A DNA stretch of 64,000 bases from Burkholderiales bacterium (GTDB taxonomy: Bacteria > Pseudomonadota > Gammaproteobacteria > Burkholderiales > Casimicrobiaceae): positions 124,001-188,000 of the forward strand of contig JABTUF010000003.1 of assembly GCA_015075645.1 (NCBI GenBank), given 5' to 3'. Positions 33,174 to 40,552 of the stretch are shown one piece after another. Below the pieces are notes generated by a model. That model saw only the letters and a list, made by a program, of their open reading frames with translations, was not told where the DNA came from and ran no database searches. Made by a program: the position numbers and the translations under genes. Every line of letters starts with the position of its first letter. Position 1 is the first letter of the stretch.

Positions 33174-33251
33174 TGACGGAAACGCCGGCGCGCGAGACGT
33201 TGCGGCGGGCGGAGGCGATGCCTTGGCTCGCGCGCAGAAAGCGAGTCATCG

Positions 33252-33644
33252 ATGGACCGCCGACCGATCGTTCCCGAGTCGATGCGCGCGATACCGCGGA
33301 CGCGCGGCTACCTGCCGGGCCTCGTCGCCGGCGGCTTCCTCTTCGCGGCCGGACAGGTCGGACGCACGCCGGACCTCGAGGTCATCGCTGACCCGGAGGC
33401 TCAGTTCGTCGCCTGTTTCGAGAACCTGCGCCTCGTGCTCGCCGAGGCGGGCTGCGGCTTCGGAGACATCGTCGACCTGACCACCTACCACGTCGACCTC
33501 GCGTCGCACTGGCCGCTGTTCCGCGCGGTCAAGGATCGGTACGTCGCCGACGCGCGGTTTCCGCTGACCTGCGTCGGCGTGGCCGCGCTCGCGGTCCCCG
33601 GACTCCTGCTCGAGGTGAAAGCGATCGCGCGCGTTTCCGCGTGA
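33252..33644 (+). CDS. RidA/YjgF family enamine/imine deaminase
   Basis: A 130-residue single-domain protein of the RidA family, trimeric in known structures, which hydrolyses reactive 2-aminoacrylate-like enamines or imines released by PLP enzymes. Family pattern: SMRAIPRTRGYLPGLVAGGFLFAAGQVG, then CFENLRLVLAEAGCGFGDIVDLTTYHVDL and the FPLTCVGVAALAVPGLLLEVKAIA end; an arginine sits in ADARFPL near the expected ligand-binding place. It follows the aldehyde dehydrogenase by 78 bases on the same strand. Pairing with a PLP aminotransferase and amine transporter supports a clean-up role in amine catabolism. Confidence 0.9.
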   Translation: MDRRPIVPESMRAIPRTRGYLPGLVAGGFLFAAGQVGRTPDLEVIADPEAQFVACFENLRLVLAEAGCGFGDIVDLTTYHVDLASHWPLFRAVKDRYVADARFPLTCVGVAALAVPGLLLEVKAIARVSA

Positions 33645-33804
33645 CGCGCGTCGCGACGCGCGCGACCGACCGGCAGGGCGCGTTCGCGGCGGCCCCCGCT
33701 TCGATCGCCGCGAATGCAACACGGGCGTCCGCCCGACGACGGGGGCGTCGGTCCGCGGTCGATCGCGTGCGCCCTGCCCGTGCTCCGGAGCGCCGGTTCG
33801 GGAG

Positions 33805-33813
33805 TGCTAGAAT
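33805..33813 (+). promoter_or_regulatory. Extended -10 element TGCTAGAAT upstream of hemC
   Basis: TGC directly before TAGAAT gives an extended -10 box 54 bases upstream of the hemC ATG. No good -35 is present, as expected for extended -10 promoters. The same nine bases occur before the hydroxyacid dehydrogenase gene (36549-36557) and before hemX (40538-40546). The rest of this 223-base gap is GC-rich without recognisable features. Confidence 0.5.
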
Positions 33814-33867
33814 CTGCGGCCGTCCGGAGGCAGGCAGCCGCGGGCGCCGGCCCACGACAACGCGACG

Positions 33868-34818
33868 ATGGCTCTCCCCACCCCCCCCCGACAGCTGCTG
33901 GTCGCGTTGCGCAAGTCGGCGTTGTCGCTGTGCCATGCGCAGTACATCCGCGACCGGCTCCTCGCGATCTATCCGGATTGCGCCGTGACGCTGCGCGGCA
34001 TCACCACGCAGGGCGACCGCGTCCTCGACCAGGCGCTCGCCGCGATCGGCGGCAAGGGCCTGTTCATTCAGGAAATCGAGACCGCAATGCTCGAGGGACG
34101 CGCGGATTTCGCCGTCCATTCGCTGAAAGACATGCCGATGGAGATGGCGCCCGGCTTCACGATCGCCGCGGTGCCGGTTCGCGAGGATCCGCGCGACGCG
34201 CTGGTGTGCAACGCCTGGCCGTCGATCGACGCGCTGCCCGACGGCGCGGTCGTCGGCACCTCGAGCCTGCGCCGCGAGGCGCAGTTGCGCGATCGCAAGC
34301 CGACCCTCAGGGTGAAGCTCCTGCGTGGCAACGTGAACACACGTGTGCAGAAGCTCGACGAGGGTCAGTACGACGCGATGGTCCTCGCGGCGGCCGGCCT
34401 CAATCGTCTCGAGCAGGGCCACCGCGTTTCCGCGCTGCTCGACCCGGCGGAGTTCCTGCCGGCGGTCGGGCAGGGTGCGCTCGCCCTCGAGTGCCCGAGC
34501 GCTCGCACCGACGTCATCGAGTGGCTGCAGCCGCTGGTCCACCGGCCGACCTTGCTGGCGATCACCGCCGAGCGGGCGTTCTCGCGCGCGCTCTCCGGCA
34601 GTTGCCACACGCCGATCGGCGGCTTCGCGACGTTCCGCGAGGACGGGCTGTGGTTGCGCGGACTGATCGCCTCGCGCGACGGTACCGACATCCTGCGCGG
34701 CGAACGCACCGCCCGCATCGACCCCGAGACCGGTGAGACCTCGGACGCCGAGACGCTCGGGCGCGCGCTGGCCGACGAGTTCCTCGCTCGCGGCGCGAGT
34801 CGCTTCATCGCCGCGTAG
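33868..34818 (+). CDS. hemC: Hydroxymethylbilane synthase (porphobilinogen deaminase)
   Basis: A 316-residue cytosolic enzyme that joins four porphobilinogens into hydroxymethylbilane using a covalently bound dipyrromethane cofactor. All key elements are present: the N-terminal ALRKSALS loop, the catalytic aspartate D88 in HSLKDMP, KGLFIQEIE, the substrate arginines in GTSSLRREAQL and LLRGNVNTRVQKLD, and the cofactor-carrying cysteine C246 in LSGSCHTPIGG. ATG 33868 opens the unit after an extended -10 box. It is followed after 41 bases by a diverged copy of itself and then hemD, so it starts the tetrapyrrole operon. Confidence 0.96.
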   Translation: MALPTPPRQLLVALRKSALSLCHAQYIRDRLLAIYPDCAVTLRGITTQGDRVLDQALAAIGGKGLFIQEIETAMLEGRADFAVHSLKDMPMEMAPGFTIAAVPVREDPRDALVCNAWPSIDALPDGAVVGTSSLRREAQLRDRKPTLRVKLLRGNVNTRVQKLDEGQYDAMVLAAAGLNRLEQGHRVSALLDPAEFLPAVGQGALALECPSARTDVIEWLQPLVHRPTLLAITAERAFSRALSGSCHTPIGGFATFREDGLWLRGLIASRDGTDILRGERTARIDPETGETSDAETLGRALADEFLARGASRFIAA

Positions 34819-34859
34819 CCGGTCGCGCCCCGGAGGTTGCGCGTTTCGATCACGGACCG

Positions 34860-35789
34860 ATGATCTCGCCTCCCGTGCCGCGCCGGCTCACGCTGGTGGC
34901 CCCTGCTACCGCGCTCGCCGGCGCGCAGGTCGATCGCGTCCGGGCGCGGCTCGCGGGATTGCTGCCGCATACCCATGTCGACATCCTGCGCGTCGGCTCG
35001 GGCTCGACGCAGCGGCGTCCGACGCATCGGGCCCTCGGTTGTCGTGGATGCCCGACTCCGACGGAGGACGCGCTGACGGAAGGTCGCGCCGACGTCGCCG
35101 TTCGCTCGTTGAAGGACGTGCCGGCGCGCCTGCCCGGGATTTTCGCGATCGCCGCGATCGGCGCGCGCGATGACCCGCGCGACGCGTGGGTGTCCTCCGG
35201 TGGCGTGCGCGTCGACGAGTTCGGCGAAGGTGTCGTGGGCACGTCGAGCCTTCGCCGCCGGGCGCAGTTGCACGATCGCGCGCCGACGATCGTGGTCGAA
35301 CCGCTGGTCGGAGACATCGGCACGAGAATCGCAGCGCTCGACTCGGGTCGATGCCAGGCGATCGTGGCCGCCGTGGCCGGCATGCGGCCGCTGGGCTACG
35401 CCGATCGAATCACCGAGCTCCTCGACCCTTCGGAGAGTTTGCCCGCGACCGGGCAGGGCGCGGTCGCGCTCTTGTGCCGCGCCGACCGACCGGACCTGAT
35501 CGATCTGCTCGCGCCGTTCCGCGACATCGCGACGACGTTCGCGACGGCCGCCGAACGTGCGTGCGAGCGCGCGCTCCCGGGCGGTCGGCGGACCGCCATC
35601 GCCGCGCACGCGGTGTGGGTCGGGGAGGTTCTGTGGCTGCGTGCTCTGGTCGCGAGCGCCGATGGTCGCGACGTTCTGCGTGCCGAGGACGAAGCCGTCG
35701 TCGAAGACCACGGGACCGCCGACGCGCTCGGACTCGCCGTCGCCGACCGGCTGCTCGCACGCGGGGCGGCGCGGCTCCTCGCGGGATGA
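34860..35789 (+). CDS. Degenerate HemC paralogue lacking the cofactor cysteine
   Basis: A 309-residue intact frame that aligns end to end with HemC, including GTSSLRRRAQLHDR, RSLKDVP with the aspartate D86, LVGDIGTRIAALD and PATGQGAVALL. Key residues are changed: the cofactor cysteine position (C246 in HemC) is arginine here, in the motif ALPGGRRTAIAA; the N-terminal RKS loop is replaced by PAT; the first arginine of LRGNVNTR is valine; and the KGLF loop is replaced by a cysteine-containing GCRGCP. It therefore should not assemble dipyrromethane in the normal way. Its stop overlaps the hemD start by four bases, so it is translated with hemD. I infer a regulatory, scaffold or altered-substrate role; decay of a duplicate is the alternative, but no frameshift or stop is seen. 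Confidence 0.85.
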   Translation: MISPPVPRRLTLVAPATALAGAQVDRVRARLAGLLPHTHVDILRVGSGSTQRRPTHRALGCRGCPTPTEDALTEGRADVAVRSLKDVPARLPGIFAIAAIGARDDPRDAWVSSGGVRVDEFGEGVVGTSSLRRRAQLHDRAPTIVVEPLVGDIGTRIAALDSGRCQAIVAAVAGMRPLGYADRITELLDPSESLPATGQGAVALLCRADRPDLIDLLAPFRDIATTFATAAERACERALPGGRRTAIAAHAVWVGEVLWLRALVASADGRDVLRAEDEAVVEDHGTADALGLAVADRLLARGAARLLAG

Positions 35790-36595
35790 ACGCGGTCACG
35801 CGGAACACGCGGGCGGCCGGGGGTCCGCTGTCCGGGCTCGGCATCGTCGTGACGCGGCCCGCGCGGCAGGCGGGCGCGTTCGCGCAGAAGCTCGCCTCGC
35901 TCGGCGCGAACCCGATCGCGTGGCCCGCGATCGTCATCCTGCCGCCCGACGATCGCGGCGCGCTCGATCGCGCCCACGCGGCGCTCGCGTCGTTCGATCT
36001 CGCGTTCTTCGTGTCGGCGAACGCGGCGGAGTTCGGCGCGCCCCCGCCCGGGCGCTGGCCGCGCAACCTGCAGGCGTATGCGCCGGGTCCCGGCACCGCG
36101 GAGGCGCTCGCGGGCGTGGGCGTGCCCGACGTGCGCATTCCGCCGGACCGTTACGACAGCGAGGGGCTCCTCGCGCTCCCGGAACTCGCCGACCTGCGCG
36201 GGAGGCGCGCGGTCCTCTTTCGCGGGCAGGGCGGCCGCGAACTCCTCGCGGAGACGCTCGCTGCGCGGGGCGCCAGCGTGACGACGGTGGCCTGCTATCG
36301 GCGCGCGGCTCCGACGGGCGGTGTCGCGGCGGTCCTCGACGCGATCGACGGCGGACGCGCGCACGCGTTGACGCTCACGTCCTCCGAAGGCGTCGACAAT
36401 CTGCTGCGCGCGGCCGGCGAGGCGGGCCGCGCGCGTCTCGCGCGCCTGCCCGCGTTCGCGCCGCACGAACGCATCGCGATGCACGCGCGCGCCGCCGGCC
36501 TCGACGCGCGGCTCACGCCCGGTTCCGACGCGGGACTGATCGCCGGATTGCTAGAATGGGCCCGCACCCGAACGACGAACGACAGGACAGGATGA
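35786..36595 (+). CDS. hemD: Uroporphyrinogen-III synthase
   Basis: A 269-residue two-lobed enzyme that cyclises hydroxymethylbilane with ring D inversion. HemD is poorly conserved, but the fold is recognisable: LGIVVTRPARQAGAFAQKLASLGANPIAWPAIVI, FVSANAAEF, LQAYAPGPGTAEAL, DSEGLLALPEL, VLFRGQGGRELLAETLAARGASVTTVACYRR and ALTLTSSEGVDNLL, the last being the usual T-S-x-x-x-x-x-N/L motif. ATG 35786 overlaps the stop of the degenerate hemC gene and its own stop overlaps the following dehydrogenase (ATGA). The position after hemC supports the call. Confidence 0.9.
   Translation: MNAVTRNTRAAGGPLSGLGIVVTRPARQAGAFAQKLASLGANPIAWPAIVILPPDDRGALDRAHAALASFDLAFFVSANAAEFGAPPPGRWPRNLQAYAPGPGTAEALAGVGVPDVRIPPDRYDSEGLLALPELADLRGRRAVLFRGQGGRELLAETLAARGASVTTVACYRRAAPTGGVAAVLDAIDGGRAHALTLTSSEGVDNLLRAAGEAGRARLARLPAFAPHERIAMHARAAGLDARLTPGSDAGLIAGLLEWARTRTTNDRTG
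36552..36557 (+). promoter_or_regulatory. Extended -10 (TGCTAGAAT) inside the end of hemD
   Basis: The hexamer TAGAAT, preceded by TGC, lies within the last codons of hemD, 34 bases before the ATG of the 2-hydroxyacid dehydrogenase gene. It may give that gene its own promoter despite the start-stop overlap with hemD. Confidence 0.4.
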
Positions 36596-37548
36596 CCATG
36601 AGCATGCCGGAGGTGATCGTCACCGCGCCGTTGCCGCCGTTCCTCTACGAACCGCTGCGGCGCGACTACCGCTGCCACGATTACGTGCAGGCGGCGGACC
36701 GGGCGGCGCTCCTGCGCGCTCATGCCGGCCGCATCAGGGGCCTGGTGCAGGGCGGGGGCACGGTGACACCGACCGAACTCCTGGACGCACTGCCGCAGCT
36801 CGAGATCATCTCGGTGTTCGGCGTGGGCTACGACGGCGTGCCGATCGACTACTGCCGCAAGCGCGGCATCAAGGTGACCAACACACCCGACGTCCTGACC
36901 GACGACGTCGCCGACGTCGCGGTCGGCCTCGTTCTGATGACCGGTCGGGGCTTCGCGAAGGCCGAACGGTTCGTCCGATCCGGCGCGTGGGAGAAGTCCG
37001 GGCCGGAACTCACGACGCGCCTGGGCGGCAGGAAGGCCGGGATCCTCGGCCTCGGGCGCATCGGCAAGGCGATCGCGCTGCGCCTCGAGGCGATGGGCAT
37101 GCTGATCGCGTATACCGGCCGCAACGCGCAGGCGGGCGTGCACTACCGGTTCGTGCCCGACCTGAAGGCGCTCGCGGCGGAGTCCGACTTCCTCGTCGTC
37201 GCGTGTCCGGGCGGGCCGGCGACGAAGAACCTCGTCGATGCCGGCGTGCTCGCGGCGCTGGGCAGCAAGGGCACGATCGTCAACATCGCGCGCGGCTCGA
37301 TCATCGACGAGCCGGCGCTGGTGGCCGCGCTGGAACGGGGCACGATCAAGGCGGCGGGGCTCGACGTGTTCGCCGACGAGCCGCACGTGCCGAAGGCGCT
37401 CCTCGCGATGGAGAACGTCGTGCTGCTGCCGCACGTGGGCAGCGCGACGCGGGAGACGCGCCAGGCGATGGGCGACCTCTGCAAGGCGAACCTCGACGCG
37501 TGGTTCGCGCACCGCCCGCTGCCGACGCTGATTCCCGAACTCGCGTGA
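36592..37548 (+). CDS. D-isomer-specific 2-hydroxyacid dehydrogenase
   Basis: A 318-residue NAD(P)-dependent dehydrogenase of the glyoxylate/hydroxypyruvate reductase group. The nucleotide loop is GILGLGRIGKAIA; the catalytic arginine is in VNIARGSIIDE, the glutamate in VFADEPHVP and the histidine in LLPHVGSAT. VFGVGYDGVPIDYCRKRGIKVTNTPDVLTDDVADVA is typical. ATG 36592 overlaps the hemD stop, yet a -10-like box lies just upstream, so it may be partly independent. It reduces or oxidises a 2-keto acid such as hydroxypyruvate; it has no known link to tetrapyrroles. Confidence 0.9.
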   Translation: MTMSMPEVIVTAPLPPFLYEPLRRDYRCHDYVQAADRAALLRAHAGRIRGLVQGGGTVTPTELLDALPQLEIISVFGVGYDGVPIDYCRKRGIKVTNTPDVLTDDVADVAVGLVLMTGRGFAKAERFVRSGAWEKSGPELTTRLGGRKAGILGLGRIGKAIALRLEAMGMLIAYTGRNAQAGVHYRFVPDLKALAAESDFLVVACPGGPATKNLVDAGVLAALGSKGTIVNIARGSIIDEPALVAALERGTIKAAGLDVFADEPHVPKALLAMENVVLLPHVGSATRETRQAMGDLCKANLDAWFAHRPLPTLIPELA

Positions 37549-37562
37549 GCGCGTTCAGGATT

Positions 37563-37587
37563 CAGTTGACAGTTGACAGTTGACAGT
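37563..37587 (+). repeat. Heptanucleotide tandem repeat (CAGTTGA)x3
   Basis: Three uninterrupted copies of CAGTTGA followed by CAGT lie just after the hydroxyacid dehydrogenase stop. The seven-base period cannot be coding without frame change. It is less GC-rich than its surroundings and is followed at about 50 bases by a hairpin element. Confidence 0.8.
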
Positions 37588-37637
37588 GGCGGGGGAGTCT
37601 CCGGCGGCGGCGCATCGAGCGCCGCTCCGCTGTCCTC

Positions 37638-37697
37638 GTGGGTCAGGCTTCAGCCTGACGCCCTACGATTCGGCAGAACCCGTCAGGCCTGACCCAC
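37638..37697. repeat. Nested inverted repeat related to the 35-base hairpin array
   Basis: An outer pair of perfect 11-base arms (GTGGGTCAGGC at 37638-37648 and its complement at 37687-37697) overlaps an inner hairpin GTCAGGCTTCAGCCTGAC at 37642-37659. The inner hairpin matches the units at 18498-18620 except for one G-C pair replaced by A-T on both sides of the stem, a compensatory change that keeps the structure. It lies 10 bases upstream of the Gfo/Idh/MocA gene. Confidence 0.8.
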
Positions 37698-37707
37698 GGG
37701 AGAGAGC

Positions 37708-38781
37708 ATGGCGAAGCTGCGCGTCGGCGTGATCGGGGCGGGCCTGATCGGGCGGCGCCACATCGCGACGCTCGTCGCATCTCCCGACGCGGAACTGTGC
37801 GCGGTCGCCGACACGCTCCCGCGCGACGACCCGGCGGTCGCGACGCTGCCGGTCCCGGTCTTCGCCTCGCACCGGGCGCTGCTCGACACGGCGAAACCGG
37901 ACGCGGTCATCATCGCGGCGCCGAACCGCCTGCACGTTCCGATCGGCGTCGACTGCGCGCGCGCGGGCGTGCACATGCTCGTCGAGAAGCCGATCGCCGA
38001 CACGGTCGGCGACGCCTGCGTGCTGCTGCGCGAGGCGAAGCACGCCGGCGTCGTGCTGCTGGTCGGGCACCACCGCCGCCATCACGTGCAGGCGCAGGAG
38101 GCGCGACGGATCGTCGCCGACGGCGTGCTGGGCCGCGTCGCCGGCGCGACGCTGCTGTGGGCGACGCGCAAGCCCGATGCCTATTTCGACGCGGCCTGGC
38201 GGCGCACGGCGGGCGGTGGCCCGGTGCTCATCAACCTGATCCACGAGGTCGACATGCTGCGCTTCCTCGTCGGCGAGGTCACGAGCGTCCAGGGACGCAC
38301 GAGCCGCGCGATCCGCGCGTTCGAGGTCGAGGACACGGCGGCCGCGGTGCTGACCTTCGCGAACGGCGCGCTCGGTACGATCCTCGCGAGCGACGTGGCG
38401 GCGAGCCCGTGGACGATCGAGCAGGGCCTGGGCGAGAGCCCGAGCTTCCCGTGGTCGGGCGAGAACAGCACCCGGATCGTCGGCACCGGCGGAGCGCTCG
38501 AATTCCCGGCGCTTCGCGTCTGGCGCTACCGCGATCCGGCGACCGGCGACTGGAACCAGCCGATCGCCTCGACGCCGATCAAGAGCTTCGATCGCGATCC
38601 CTACTTCGAGCAGGTACGACACCTGCGCGCGGCGATCGAAGGACGCGAGGTGCCGCTCGCCTCCGGTGCGGACGGCGCGCGCACGCTCGCGGCGACGCTC
38701 GCGATCTCGACGTCGTCGGAACGCGGAGCACCGGTCGACCTCGCGCACGACCACGACGCGATCGACGAGGCGGTGGCGTAG
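37708..38781 (+). CDS. Gfo/Idh/MocA family oxidoreductase
   Basis: A 357-residue NAD(P)-dependent dehydrogenase acting on sugars, inositols or related cyclic polyols. The N-terminal Rossmann domain begins RVGVIGAGLIGRRHIA; the family lysine motif is VEKPIADTV, and the C-terminal alpha/beta domain contains GGGPVLINLIHEVDMLRFLVGEV with the usual histidine followed by D. ATG 37708 has GGGAGAG just upstream. It is separated from the hydroxyacid dehydrogenase by 159 bases containing the repeats described, and convergent with the DMT exporter gene. The substrate is unknown. Confidence 0.9.
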   Translation: MAKLRVGVIGAGLIGRRHIATLVASPDAELCAVADTLPRDDPAVATLPVPVFASHRALLDTAKPDAVIIAAPNRLHVPIGVDCARAGVHMLVEKPIADTVGDACVLLREAKHAGVVLLVGHHRRHHVQAQEARRIVADGVLGRVAGATLLWATRKPDAYFDAAWRRTAGGGPVLINLIHEVDMLRFLVGEVTSVQGRTSRAIRAFEVEDTAAAVLTFANGALGTILASDVAASPWTIEQGLGESPSFPWSGENSTRIVGTGGALEFPALRVWRYRDPATGDWNQPIASTPIKSFDRDPYFEQVRHLRAAIEGREVPLASGADGARTLAATLAISTSSERGAPVDLAHDHDAIDEAVA

Positions 38782-38824
38782 GGCGATTCGGGCTGCCGAT
38801 CGGGGCGGCTCCCCGCGGCGACGC

Positions 38825-39778
38825 TCAATCCGCCGGCGTCAACGGCGCCGGTTTCGGCACGGTCCGCGCCGGCCAGAGCACCGCGACGAGCGAGGCGACC
38901 ACGAAGCCGAGCGCGAGCCACTCGGCCGTGCCCGGGCGTTCACCCAGGACGATCATCCCGGCGAACACGCCGACGACCGGCACCGGCAGCGACGCCAGTC
39001 CCGACACGGCGACCGGGAGCGTGCGTGCGAGGGTGAACCACGCCCAGTGCGCGAGCGTTCCGGCAAGCACGATGTTGTAGGCGATGGCGAGCCAGGCCAG
39101 GTGCGACGCGTTCGCGACGCGCGCGACGACGCCGGCGTCGTCGAGGAAGGGCGCCGCGACGGCGAGCGGCAACCAGCCCCCGAGCATCATCCAGCCCGAA
39201 AGCGCGTTCTGCGCGATCGGCGGCTTCCACTTGCGCAGCAGCACGGTGCCGATCGACCACAGGATCGCGGCCCCGAGGATCATGCCCGCGCCGAACGGGC
39301 TGCGCCGGAGCAGCGCGAAGTCCTCGCCCAGCAGCAGCGCCATGCCGATCATGCCCAGCACGAGGCCGATCGCCTTGCGCCTGCCGAGCGGCTCGTGCAG
39401 CACCATCAGCGCGACGAGCGTCGCCCACACCGGCATCGTGTAGGCGATGATCGCGCTGCGGCCCGCCGGGAGCAGTTGCACGCCGAAGAGCACGAGCCCG
39501 TTCCATCCGGCGATGTTGAAGAACGCGAGCACCGCGACGCGGCCCCACCAGTCGCGCGGGATCGCGATCGACTCGCCCGACGCGCGCGCGACCGCGAGCA
39601 TCCCGAGCGCGGCGAACGGGAGCGTGACGGCGCGGAAGGTGAGCGGGGGGATCTCGGTGACGCCGAGCTTCAGCACCGGCCAGTTGCAGCCCCAGATGAG
39701 CGCGAGGACCGCCATCGGCACGAAGGCGTGCGACAGCGCATGCCCGACCGCGTGCGGGGTGTCGACCGGCCGGGTCAC
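38825..39778 (-). CDS. EamA/DMT family transporter
   Basis: A 317-residue inner-membrane protein with ten predicted helices in two homologous EamA halves; the first half opens FVPMAVLALIWGCNWPVLKLG and the motif FRAVTLPFAALGML follows, while the second half has GWMMLGG and SLPVPVVGVFAGMIVLGERPG. Family members export amino acids or small metabolites. No ATG lies at the right place; GTG 39778 overlaps the stop of the upstream helix-hairpin-helix gene by four bases and is taken as the start, with ATG 39712 a shorter alternative. Cargo is unknown. Confidence 0.85.
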   Translation of the reverse strand: MTRPVDTPHAVGHALSHAFVPMAVLALIWGCNWPVLKLGVTEIPPLTFRAVTLPFAALGMLAVARASGESIAIPRDWWGRVAVLAFFNIAGWNGLVLFGVQLLPAGRSAIIAYTMPVWATLVALMVLHEPLGRRKAIGLVLGMIGMALLLGEDFALLRRSPFGAGMILGAAILWSIGTVLLRKWKPPIAQNALSGWMMLGGWLPLAVAAPFLDDAGVVARVANASHLAWLAIAYNIVLAGTLAHWAWFTLARTLPVAVSGLASLPVPVVGVFAGMIVLGERPGTAEWLALGFVVASLVAVLWPARTVPKPAPLTPAD

Positions 39779-40449
39779 GCGCGCTCGCCGTACTTGCTCT
39801 GGTGCAGCGCGCGCGCCTGCACCACCCAGCCGTCGCGGCGGATGCGTCCGGGGAACTCCGCGAGCTTCGCGTCGAACTCGTCGATGTCGCGCTCCGACCA
39901 GCGCGCGATCTGGCGGAAGGTCGTGACGCCCAGTTGCTGCAGCATGCGCTCGAGCATCGGACCCACGCCGACGATGAGCTTGAGGTCGTCCGGCGCGCCG
40001 GGGCCGCCGAGGATCGACGGCGGCGCGTTGGTCTCGAAGTCGACGACGAGCCGCCGGTAGCGCGCGGTCTCGCCGCGGGCGTCCGCGAGGTCGGAGAAGA
40101 GCGCGCGGCGATCGCGCGCGAATGCCTCGAACTGGACGCGCGAGGCGCGCTCGTCGGCGAGCGCGGACGTCGTCCGCGCGCATTCCGCCTCCCAGGCGAC
40201 GACGAGCCGCGATCGTTCCGTGTCGATGGGATCCGGCGGCCCGCCCGGTGCCGACGGCGCGGACTCGGGCACGGACGCCGGCGGCGCCGACGCGGGGGGT
40301 GAACGTGGAGACGCATCCTGCAGCGCCGCGCTCGAGAACGGCGGCGGCGGCGCGTTCGCCTCGCGGCGGCCGGCGATGCGGCCCGCGCGGTACGCGAACA
40401 CGATGCCGATCGCGAGCGCGATCAGCGCGATCAACGTGAGTCCGTTCAC
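39775..40449 (-). CDS. Membrane-anchored protein with C-terminal H3TH/helix-hairpin-helix domain
   Basis: A 224-residue protein. Residues 3-22 form a transmembrane helix (LTLIALIALAIGIVFAYRAG), followed by a proline/alanine-rich linker, a helical segment (about 80-145) and a C-terminal domain DDLKLIVGVGPMLERMLQQLG...FRQIARWSERDIDEFDAKL...GRIRRDGWVVQARALH, the COG3743 'flap endonuclease-like H3TH' pattern. That domain is also found in some respiratory-complex-associated proteins. DNA binding or nuclease activity is not established. It is divergent from hemX with 103 bases between them and is coupled to the EamA gene. Confidence 0.75.
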   Translation of the reverse strand: MNGLTLIALIALAIGIVFAYRAGRIAGRREANAPPPPFSSAALQDASPRSPPASAPPASVPESAPSAPGGPPDPIDTERSRLVVAWEAECARTTSALADERASRVQFEAFARDRRALFSDLADARGETARYRRLVVDFETNAPPSILGGPGAPDDLKLIVGVGPMLERMLQQLGVTTFRQIARWSERDIDEFDAKLAEFPGRIRRDGWVVQARALHQSKYGERA

Positions 40450-40540
40450 GGGGAGCGATGCGGCGCGCGGGACGCTCGCGCAGGGAGCATTGTAATCCCG
40501 AACACCCTGCTGCCGGGGCTCGGCGGGCGCCCCCCGCTGC

Positions 40541-40546
40541 TAGAAT
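40541..40546 (+). promoter_or_regulatory. Extended -10 (TGCTAGAAT) abutting the hemX start
   Basis: TAGAAT preceded by TGC ends six bases before GTG 40553, so transcription would start at the GTG itself. Either the hemX mRNA is leaderless or the true start is the downstream ATG 40655. Confidence 0.45.
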
Positions 40547-40552
40547 TGCGCG

